The notes under the pieces are model-generated. The model did no database searches. It had not been told where the DNA came from and saw nothing but the letters and a program-made list of their open reading frames with translations. The translations under genes were made by a program, and so were the position numbers. From NCBI RefSeq assembly GCF_001945445.1, contig NZ_MSXW01000058.1, forward strand, positions 124,001 to 188,000: DNA of 64,000 nt. The letters run 5' to 3'. Source of the DNA: Pseudomonas sp. PA27(2017) (GTDB taxonomy: Bacteria > Pseudomonadota > Gammaproteobacteria > Pseudomonadales > Pseudomonadaceae). Every line of letters begins with the position of its first letter. Positions within the stretch are counted from its first letter, which is position 1. Of the stretch, positions 54,657 to 64,000 are shown in pieces.

Positions 54657-56045
54657 TCAGCACGTCACCGGCGCCGCTTCGATCAAGCGCTGCAGCGACG
54701 TGCGATCCAATTGTTGGGTATCCACTTTCACATAGAGGGCGGCCTCTTCGACCACCACTACGGCATCCGCCACTCCCGGCGCTGCCTGAATTCGCTCCGC
54801 CAGCCCCACTTCCTGCAACGCCGCGCTGGAAAGCGGCAACCGCAGGCTGGTCACGTACGGCGGTTCACGCATAGTAACAGCAAAGGCCAGCCAGAGAACC
54901 GTCAACAGTGCACAGCCGCCGAACACGCCTGCCAGCCCGTAGTGCTGATACAGCCAGCCGCCAAGAATGCCGCCCAGGGCCGAGCCGAGGAACTGGCTGG
55001 TCGAATACACGCCCATGGCCGTGCCTTTGCCGCCCGCCGGCGCCACCTTGCTGATCAGCGAGGGCAGCGAAGCTTCCAACAGGTTGAACGCGGTGAAGAA
55101 CACCACGATGCCCAGCACCAGGTTGCGCAGGCCGTGGCCGAACGCCCAGAAGAACAGCTCGCAGCCGAGCAGCACGATGATCGAGCCGACCAGTACACGG
55201 CGCATCTGGCGCTTCTTCTCGCCGTAGATGATGAACGGCACCATCAGGAAGAATCCGCCGAGCAGCGCAGTGAGGTACACCCACCAGTGCTGCTCCTTGG
55301 GCAGGCCGCCCTGCTCCACCAGTGCCAGCGGCAAGGCGATGAAGCTGGCCATGAGGATGGCGTGCAGGGCGAAGATGGCGAAATCCAGCCGCAGCAGGTC
55401 CGGGTGTTTGAGCGTCGGCCACAGGGCCTGCCTGGCGACGCCGGATTCGCGGTGCTGCAGCGGGCCGGCACTCGAAGGCACCAGGCCAGCGACGATGACG
55501 ATGCCCAGCAGCGCCATGGCGCCGGTGGCCAGGAACAAACCGGACAGCCCAAAGGCGCGCGTCAACAATGGCCCGACTACCATCGCCACGGCGAACGACA
55601 GGCCGATGCTCATACCGATCATGGCCATGGCCTTGGTGCGGTGCTGCTCACGGGTAAGGTCGGACAGCAACGCCATCACCGCGGCGGAAATCGCCCCAGC
55701 GCCCTGTAGCACGCGCCCGGCGATCACGCCCCAGATGGAATCGGCATTGGCCGCCAGCAGGCTGCCGGCGGCGAAGATCACCAGGCCGAAGTAGATCACC
55801 GGGCGCCGACCGATGCGATCGGAGATCACCCCGAAGGGAATCTGCAGAAAGGCCTGGGTCAGGCCGTAGGCACCGATCGCCAGGCCGATCAGGGCCGGGG
55901 TTGAACCGGCGAGCTCCTGCCCATAAGTAGCCAATACCGGCAACACCATGAACATGCCCAGCATGCGGAATGCGAACACCAACGCCAGCCCACCGGCTGC
56001 ACGAGTTTCCGCGCCACTCATGCGTTCGCTGTGCGAATCGCGCAT
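54657..56045 (-). CDS. MFS transporter with C-terminal soluble tail (PA4233-like)
   Basis: A 462-residue 12-helix transporter (LVFAFRMLGMFMVLPVLATYGQ; FGVISDRIGRRPVIYFGLVIFAAG for the loop 2-3 motif). After the last helix there is a cytoplasmic extension of about 70 residues (QEVGLAERIQAAPGVADAVVVVEEAALYVKVD), which could be a ferredoxin-like fold. It resembles the YajR group that also has a C-terminal domain. Substrate unknown. ATG at 56045 begins MRDSHSERM. It is transcribed together with ssb. Confidence 0.82.
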   Translation of the reverse strand: MRDSHSERMSGAETRAAGGLALVFAFRMLGMFMVLPVLATYGQELAGSTPALIGLAIGAYGLTQAFLQIPFGVISDRIGRRPVIYFGLVIFAAGSLLAANADSIWGVIAGRVLQGAGAISAAVMALLSDLTREQHRTKAMAMIGMSIGLSFAVAMVVGPLLTRAFGLSGLFLATGAMALLGIVIVAGLVPSSAGPLQHRESGVARQALWPTLKHPDLLRLDFAIFALHAILMASFIALPLALVEQGGLPKEQHWWVYLTALLGGFFLMVPFIIYGEKKRQMRRVLVGSIIVLLGCELFFWAFGHGLRNLVLGIVVFFTAFNLLEASLPSLISKVAPAGGKGTAMGVYSTSQFLGSALGGILGGWLYQHYGLAGVFGGCALLTVLWLAFAVTMREPPYVTSLRLPLSSAALQEVGLAERIQAAPGVADAVVVVEEAALYVKVDTQQLDRTSLQRLIEAAPVTC

Positions 56046-56232
56046 CGTCGATAACCTGTTGAAACAAGCCGGCGATTCTACCAGTCGAAACCCTACTGGC
56101 ACAGCAGCGGCGCTTTGCCGCACGCCTGTTGCCGCCCGTATACTCGGCGGTTTATCCGCCCGCCAGGCGAGGCTGTGACAAGGGCCTCCGGTAAAGACAG
56201 CGACGAAAACCCAGTCAGCTTAGAGGTTCCTT

Positions 56233-59067
<2,835 letters not shown>

Positions 59068-59085
59068 GCGCCTCCCTGAAACGAG

Positions 59086-59109
59086 AAAGCCCCGCGAGCG
59101 GGGCTTTTT
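59086..59109 (+). terminator. Intrinsic terminator of uvrA
   Basis: A 10-bp stem AAAGCCCCGC / GCGGGGCTTT with a very short loop is followed by TTC, 18 bases after the uvrA stop. Confidence 0.85.
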
Positions 59110-59121
59110 CTTGCCGATGAT

Positions 59122-59586
59122 TTACATCTGGCTCTGCAGGTATTTTTCCAGGCCCAGCTTGTCGATCAGCTGCAGCTGGATCTCCAGCCAGTAAGCATGG
59201 TCTTCCTCGGTATCCTTGAGTTGCAGCAGCAGGATATCGCTGGTCTGATAATCCTGATGGCGCTCGCACAGTTCGATGCCCTTGCTCAGGGCCGCACGCA
59301 CTTGATACTCGAGAGCCAGGTCCAGTTTCAGGGCATCCGGCACGGTCTGCCCGAAGGTGAAGGCATCCGGCACCATGTCCGGAACGCCTTCCAGGAACAG
59401 AATCCGCTTGAGCAGGGCATCGGCGTGCTGGGTCTCCTCCTCCATCTCGTGGTTGATGCGTTCGTAGAGCTTGCTGAAGCCCCAGTCTTCGTACTGACGC
59501 GAGTGGATGAAATACTGATCGCGCGCGGCCAGCTCCCCTTTGAGCAGGATTTTGAGGTAGTCGATGACTTCGATGTGGCCCTTCAT
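59122..59586 (-). CDS. ftnA: Bacterial ferritin FtnA (BfrA-like)
   Basis: A 154-residue ferritin that stores iron in 24-mer shells. Diiron ligands fit E18, E51, H54, E93 or E94, E127 and H130. The haem-binding Met52 of true bacterioferritins is Thr here (EEETQHAD), so it should be a haem-free ferritin. The same substitution is what I recall for P. aeruginosa FtnA (formerly BfrA, PA4235). It is next to katG, linking iron storage with peroxide defence. Confidence 0.9.
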   Translation of the reverse strand: MKGHIEVIDYLKILLKGELAARDQYFIHSRQYEDWGFSKLYERINHEMEEETQHADALLKRILFLEGVPDMVPDAFTFGQTVPDALKLDLALEYQVRAALSKGIELCERHQDYQTSDILLLQLKDTEEDHAYWLEIQLQLIDKLGLEKYLQSQM

Positions 59587-59661
59587 GCGCGGAATCCTTG
59601 GTGCAGCGAATGGAATAGGTGAATGCTCGGCCCATCACCCATCGGGGTCAAGCAAAAAGCA

Positions 59662-59685
59662 CAACGCCTCCGAAAGGAGGCGTTG
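59662..59685 (-). terminator. Intrinsic terminator of katG
   Basis: A perfect 10-bp stem CAACGCCTCC / GGAGGCGTTG with tetraloop; on the minus strand it is followed by TGCTTTTTGC. It lies about 45 bases past the katG stop. Confidence 0.85.
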
Positions 59686-59729
59686 GCTTGAGCCGCTCAC
59701 CGAGCCGGGCGCATGCGCCCGGCCATGGA

Positions 59730-62021
59730 TCAGGCGAGGTCGAAGCGGTCGAGGTTCATGACCTTGGTCCAGGCGGCCACGAAGTCCTCGATGAAGCGCG
59801 CATCGGCGCTGGCATAGACCTCGGCCTGGGCACGCAGAATGGCGTTGGAGCCGAACACCAGATCCACCCGGGTACCCGTCCACTTCAATTCGCCGCTCTT
59901 GCGGTCACGCCCCTCGAACAGATTGCCGTCACCGGCCGCTGCCTTCCAAGCAGTGCCCATGTCGAGCAGGTTGACGAAGAAGTCGTTGGTCAGCGCGCCA
60001 GGCTTGTCGGTCAATACACCGTGGCTCGTACCCTCCACGTTGATGTTGATCGCTCGCAGGCCGCCGACCAGTACCGTCAGTTCCGGCGCCGTCAGGGTCA
60101 GCAGTTGCGCCTTGTCGATCAGCAGCGCCTCGGCTGGCACGCTGTAGCGGCCTTTGAGGTAGTTGCGGAAGCCATCGGCGATCGGTTCGAGCACCGCGAA
60201 GGACTCGACATCGGTCTGCGCCTGGGACGCATCGCTGCGGCCTGGCGAAAACGGCACCTTCACGGTACGACCCGCCTTGCTGGCGGCCTGCTCGATACCG
60301 GCATTACCGGCCAGTACGATAAGGTCGGCCAGGCTCACCTGCTTGCCGCCGGTAGCGGAGCGGTTGAACTCGCCGCGAATGCCTTCCAGCCTCGCCAGCA
60401 CTTTGGCCAGTTGCTCGGGCTGGTTAGCCGCCCAATCCTTCTGTGGTGCCAGGCGAATACGGGCGCCATTGGCACCGCCGCGCTTGTCGGAGCCACGGAA
60501 GGTCGAAGCCGAAGCCCAGGCAGTGCCGACCAGCTCGGCCACCGACAGGCCAGAGGCCAGCACCTGTGCCTTGAGGGTCGCCACGTCCGCGTCGTCGATC
60601 AGCGGATGATGAACAGCCGGCAGCGGGTCTTGCCACAACAGCTCTTCTTTCGGAACTTCTGGGCCCAGGTAACGCGACTTCGGCCCGAGATCGCGGTGGG
60701 TCAACTTGAACCAGGCGCGGGCGAACGCTTCGGCGAAGGCTTGCGGATTCTCCAGGAAGCGACGCGAGATCTTCTCGTAGGCGGGGTCGAAACGCAGCGA
60801 CAAGTCGGTAGTCAGCATCGTCGGCAGGCGCTTCTTCGACGGGTCATGGGCATCGGGGATGATCGCCTCGGCGTTCTTGGCCACCCACTGATGAGCACCG
60901 GCCGGGCTCTTGGTCAATTCCCACTCGAACTTGAACAGGTTCTCGAAGAACTCGTTACCCCACTGCGCGGGCGTGCTGGTCCAGGTCACTTCCAGGCCAC
61001 TGGTGATCGCATCGCCGGCCTTGCCGCTGCCGAACGAGCTGCTCCAGCCCAGGCCCTGCTCTTCCAGGCCGGCCGCTTCCGGCTCGGCGCCAACGTGATC
61101 GGCCGGGCCGGCACCGTGGGTCTTGCCGAAGGTGTGACCGCCGGCGATCAGCGCCACGGTTTCTTCATCGTTCATCGCCATGCGCGCGAAGGTCTCGCGG
61201 ATGTCATGGGCGGCGGCGAGCGGATCGGGATTGCCTTCAGGGCCTTCCGGGTTCACATAGATGAGGCCCATCTGCACGGCAGCGAGCGGGTTCTCCAGGT
61301 TACGGCCCTGACCGTCGGTACGGTCCTGCTCCTGGCCATGCAGCTCTGCGTCGGCGACCAGTACGCCCTGATCGTCTTCACGGCCGGCAGCGCCCTTGCC
61401 ATAGCGCTCGTCGCCGCCCAGCCAGGTCTTTTCAGTACCCCAGTAAACGTCCTGATCCGGTTCCCAGGTATCTACGCGGCCACCGGCGAAGCCGAAGGTG
61501 CGGAAGCCCATGGTTTCCAGGGCAACGTTGCCGGTCAGCACCAACAGATCGGCCCAGGAAATTTTCTGCCCGTACTTCTGCTTGATCGGCCACAGCAAGC
61601 GGCGCGACTTGTCGATGTTGACGTTGTCCGGCCAGCTGTTGAGCGGCGCGAAGCGTTGCTGCCCACGGCCAGCGCCGCCACGGCCATCTCCCGTGCGATA
61701 GGTACCGGCAGCGTGCCAGGCCATACGGATGAATTGCGGGCCGTAGTGGCCGAAGTCAGCGGGCCACCACTCCTGCGAGTCGGTCATCAGGGCGCGCAGG
61801 TCTTTCTTCAGCGCCTCATAGTCCAGCGAGTTGAAGGCGTCGGCATAGTTGAAGTCCTCACCCAGCGGGTTGGACTTGAAGGAGTGCTGGTGCAGCAGGT
61901 CGACACGCAGCTGATTGGGCCACCAGTCACGGTTACCGGTACCGCCACCAGCGGCATGCTTCGGCTTTTCCGCAGAGGCGTTCCCCGAAAAGGGGCATTT
62001 GCCCTCGGTCTTGTCACTCAT
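59730..62021 (-). CDS. katG: Catalase-peroxidase KatG
   Basis: A 763-residue haem enzyme removing H2O2 as catalase and peroxidase. The distal catalytic triad is R99, W102, H103 (RMAWHAAGTYR). The proximal haem histidine is in GGHTFGKTHG, and the LIYVNPEGPEGNP segment carries the Tyr of the Met-Tyr-Trp adduct. It is full length with N- and C-terminal domains. It occupies the place between ftnA and rplQ where P. aeruginosa has the unrelated monofunctional katA. It is separated from rplQ by a terminator, so it has its own promoter. Confidence 0.95.
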   Translation of the reverse strand: MSDKTEGKCPFSGNASAEKPKHAAGGGTGNRDWWPNQLRVDLLHQHSFKSNPLGEDFNYADAFNSLDYEALKKDLRALMTDSQEWWPADFGHYGPQFIRMAWHAAGTYRTGDGRGGAGRGQQRFAPLNSWPDNVNIDKSRRLLWPIKQKYGQKISWADLLVLTGNVALETMGFRTFGFAGGRVDTWEPDQDVYWGTEKTWLGGDERYGKGAAGREDDQGVLVADAELHGQEQDRTDGQGRNLENPLAAVQMGLIYVNPEGPEGNPDPLAAAHDIRETFARMAMNDEETVALIAGGHTFGKTHGAGPADHVGAEPEAAGLEEQGLGWSSSFGSGKAGDAITSGLEVTWTSTPAQWGNEFFENLFKFEWELTKSPAGAHQWVAKNAEAIIPDAHDPSKKRLPTMLTTDLSLRFDPAYEKISRRFLENPQAFAEAFARAWFKLTHRDLGPKSRYLGPEVPKEELLWQDPLPAVHHPLIDDADVATLKAQVLASGLSVAELVGTAWASASTFRGSDKRGGANGARIRLAPQKDWAANQPEQLAKVLARLEGIRGEFNRSATGGKQVSLADLIVLAGNAGIEQAASKAGRTVKVPFSPGRSDASQAQTDVESFAVLEPIADGFRNYLKGRYSVPAEALLIDKAQLLTLTAPELTVLVGGLRAININVEGTSHGVLTDKPGALTNDFFVNLLDMGTAWKAAAGDGNLFEGRDRKSGELKWTGTRVDLVFGSNAILRAQAEVYASADARFIEDFVAAWTKVMNLDRFDLA

Positions 62022-62151
62022 CGTCTATCTCCTTAGCTGGCCTGATCGTTCCCGACTGAGCGGGATTGACATTGAGTATTAACGAGCACAGGCGAAGCGA
62101 CAAATGAATAAGAACTTGCAGCACGATAGTTTTTTACTAAAAACCACATAT

Positions 62152-62184
62152 AAAAAAACCGGGCCTAAGCCCGGTTCTTTTTTG
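62152..62184. terminator. Strong bidirectional terminator after rplQ
   Basis: The stem AACCGGGC / GCCCGGTT with a four-base loop is flanked by an A-run and a T-run on both sides. It ends the alpha ribosomal operon. Confidence 0.92.
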
Positions 62185-62194
62185 CAACGATGCC

Positions 62195-62581
62195 TTACTC
62201 GGCAGCTTCTACTGCGCCGCCGACCGGACGGTCGACCAGCTCAACATAAGCCATCGGAGCATTGTCGCCAGCGCGGAAGCCGCACTTGAGGATACGCAGG
62301 TAACCGCCCTGACGGGTGGCATAGCGCTTGCCCAGATCGTTGAACAGTTTACCAACGATAGCTTTCGAACGAGTACGGTCGAAAGCCAGACGACGGTTGG
62401 CGACGCTGTCTTCTTTAGCCAGGGTGATCAGCGGCTCGGCAACGCGGCGCAGTTCCTTGGCTTTCGGCAGAGTAGTTTTGATCAGCTCATGCTCGAACAG
62501 CGATACCGCCATGTTCTGAAACATGGCCTTGCGGTGAGCGCTGGTGCGGCTGAGGTGACGGCCACTTTTACGATGACGCAT
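62195..62581 (-). CDS. rplQ: 50S ribosomal protein L17
   Basis: A 128-residue protein with the diagnostic start MRHRKSGRHLSRTSAHRKAM. It is the last gene of the alpha operon, 43 bases after rpoA, and is followed by a strong terminator. Confidence 0.98.
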   Translation of the reverse strand: MRHRKSGRHLSRTSAHRKAMFQNMAVSLFEHELIKTTLPKAKELRRVAEPLITLAKEDSVANRRLAFDRTRSKAIVGKLFNDLGKRYATRQGGYLRILKCGFRAGDNAPMAYVELVDRPVGGAVEAAE

Positions 62582-62624
62582 GGTTCAATTCCTTACCAAA
62601 CTACACGTTCGGTGATGATGACGA

Positions 62625-63626
62625 TCAGGCAGTGGCCTTGTCGTCTTTCTTCAGACTTGCCGGCGGCCAGTTGTCGAGGCGCATACCGAGGGACAGACCA
62701 CGGGAAGCCAGAACGTCCTTGATTTCGGTCAGGGACTTCTTACCCAGGTTCGGCGTTTTGAGCAGCTCTACTTCGGTGCGCTGGATCAGGTCACCAATGT
62801 AGTAGATGTTCTCTGCCTTGAGGCAGTTGGCCGAACGGACGGTCAGTTCAAGGTCATCAACCGGACGCAGCAGGATCGGATCGATCTCGTCTTCCTGCTC
62901 GATAACAACCGGCTCGCTGTCGCCCTTCAGGTCGACGAATGCAGCCAGCTGCTGTTGCAGGATGGTAGCGGCACGACGGATGGCCTCTTCAGGATCCAGG
63001 GTACCGTTGGTTTCGAGATCGATAACCAGCTTGTCCAGGTTGGTGCGCTGCTCGACGCGAGCGTTTTCCACCACGTAAGACACGCGACGCACCGGGCTGA
63101 AGGAAGAGTCGAGCTGCAAGCGACCAATGCTGCGGCTTTCATCTTCATCGCTCTGGCGCGAATCGGCCGGCTCGTAGCCGCGACCACGAGCTACGACGAG
63201 CTTCATGTTCAGCGCGCCATTAGCGGCCAGATTGGCGATTACGTGGTCGCCGTTGACGATTTCAACATCATGATCCAGCTGAATGTCGGCAGCGGTTACG
63301 ACGCCAGAGCCCTTCTTCGCCAGAGTCAGTGTAACTTCGTCTCGACCGTGCAGTTTGATGGCCAGACCTTTGAGGTTGAGCAGGATTTCAATGACGTCTT
63401 CCTGAACACCTTCAATGGCGCTGTACTCATGGAGTACACCGTCAATCTCGGCCTCGACTACTGCACAGCCAGGCATGGAGGACAACAGGATGCGACGCAG
63501 CGCGTTGCCCAGGGTATGGCCGAAACCACGCTCGAGAGGCTCGAGGGTGATCTTGGCGCGGGTCTGACTGACCACCTGCACATCGATATGGCGGGGGGTC
63601 AGGAACTCATTTACCGAAATCTGCAT
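62625..63626 (-). CDS. rpoA: RNA polymerase alpha subunit
   Basis: A 333-residue subunit. The N-terminal domain dimerises (LERGFGHTLGNALRRILLSS), and the C-terminal domain (about residues 250-330, VRSANCLKAENIYYIGDLIQRTE) binds UP elements and activators. Start ATG at 63626, 22 bases after rpsD. Confidence 0.98.
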   Translation of the reverse strand: MQISVNEFLTPRHIDVQVVSQTRAKITLEPLERGFGHTLGNALRRILLSSMPGCAVVEAEIDGVLHEYSAIEGVQEDVIEILLNLKGLAIKLHGRDEVTLTLAKKGSGVVTAADIQLDHDVEIVNGDHVIANLAANGALNMKLVVARGRGYEPADSRQSDEDESRSIGRLQLDSSFSPVRRVSYVVENARVEQRTNLDKLVIDLETNGTLDPEEAIRRAATILQQQLAAFVDLKGDSEPVVIEQEDEIDPILLRPVDDLELTVRSANCLKAENIYYIGDLIQRTEVELLKTPNLGKKSLTEIKDVLASRGLSLGMRLDNWPPASLKKDDKATA

Positions 63627-63648
63627 GGATGCACCTATTTTCTAGCCC

Positions 63649-64000
63649 TTACTTGGAGTAGAGCTCGACAATCAGGCTCTCGTTGATGTCAGCGGAGAGA
63701 TCACCACGAACCGGAACGCTTTTGAACACGCCGGATTTCTTCTCGGTGTCTACATCTACCCACTCAACACGGCCACGCTGAGCACACAGCTCAAGAGCCT
63801 GAACGATGCGCAGCTGATTCTTCGACTTCTCGCGAACTGCAACCACGTCACCAGCTTTGACCTGGTAGGACGGTACGTTGACAGTCTTGCCGTTTACGCT
63901 GATCGCTTTGTGCGAAACCAGCTGACGGGACTCGGCACGAGTAGCGCCGAAACCCATACGGTAAACGACGTTATCCAGACGGCACTCGAGCAGTTGCAGC
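63649..64000 (-). CDS. rpsD: 30S ribosomal protein S4, 3' part
   Basis: The C-terminal about 117 residues of S4 run to the window edge. The S4 RNA-binding domain is present (GATRAESRQLVSHKAISVNG), and the end is SLIVELYSK. Bases 63958-64000 continue the frame upstream (LECRLDNVVYR), so the gene is truncated only by the window edge. S4 also represses the alpha operon in other bacteria. Confidence 0.97.
   Translation of the reverse strand, partial: LQLLECRLDNVVYRMGFGATRAESRQLVSHKAISVNGKTVNVPSYQVKAGDVVAVREKSKNQLRIVQALELCAQRGRVEWVDVDTEKKSGVFKSVPVRGDLSADINESLIVELYSK

Noticed and set aside
56046..56232. LexA box upstream of uvrA
   Set aside because: I looked for CTG-N10-CAG in the gap and found no acceptable match.
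59619..62036. An 805-residue + strand frame opposite katG
   Set aside because: Mirror of katG codon usage, no domain, no ribosome binding site.

Overview
The window is 64 kb of a high-GC gammaproteobacterial chromosome, almost certainly Pseudomonas in the broad sense. Gene blocks keep the order I remember from P. aeruginosa PAO1 (PA-number comparisons here are from memory, not from a search), OprG/OmpW and PauR-type polyamine genes are present, and GTGGGAGC-type REP palindromes sit between genes. Species cannot be fixed from the sequence alone. The window reads as a mosaic of PAO1-like blocks joined end to end: an AsrA-type Lon protease; speC plus a chemoreceptor (PA4519-4520-like); a PA5293-5314-like block; a PA3887-3891-like block; a PA4050-4069-like block; and a PA4232-4239-like block running into the alpha ribosomal operon.

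Layout. 0.3-11 kb: asrA, speC, a Cache-domain methyl-accepting chemotaxis protein with a FliA-type promoter, a LysR regulator divergent from a MATE efflux pump, and a GGDEF-EAL protein. 11-17.4 kb: rep helicase, a UPF0158 protein, xpt, a CoA-transferase/hydrolase and a cytochrome c5. 17.8-30.7 kb is a nitrogen/carbon catabolism region: pauR, the dadA-ridA-dadX alanine operon with its Lrp-type activator, a PauB-like FAD oxidoreductase, a MocR-type regulator divergent from a DUF1127 protein, a PLD-family lipoprotein, an MFS pump, pauC and a cupin. 30.7-35.8 kb: an OpuC-type osmoprotectant ABC importer divergent from an NhaP antiporter. 36-44.6 kb: a long co-directional run nrdR-ribD-[FMN riboswitch]-ribH2-ribE-ribB-ribH-nusB-thiL-pgpA-(solute-binding protein)-(aspartic protease). 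44.7-53.5 kb: YbaY lipoprotein, methyltransferase, CnoX, a putative zinc-responsive set (His-rich ZrgA-like protein, MacB/LolD-like ABC pair, DUF3299 protein), oprG and two nucleotide-sugar enzymes. 53.7-64 kb: VanZ-like protein, MFS-ssb, uvrA, ftnA/bfrA, katG, rplQ, rpoA and the 3' part of rpsD.

The most striking non-coding content is a set of palindromic repeats. A 349-bp composite element at 17.5-17.9 kb has CTAGGGTCTGTTCCC termini, and its right half recurs at 9.2-9.4 kb (about 174 of 177 bases identical). A 65-bp hairpin at 50.65 kb has the same AGGGTCTGT end. A second family (AGAGCCTGTTC ends) occurs at 35.8 and 42.7 kb in opposite orientation. A third element (AGAACCTG...AGATCT ends, 143 bp) sits inside the variable loop of the FMN riboswitch upstream of a second, type-II lumazine synthase. 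Several of these elements start exactly at a stop codon of the adjacent gene. I found no CRISPR array, phage, rRNA, tRNA or complete insertion sequence.
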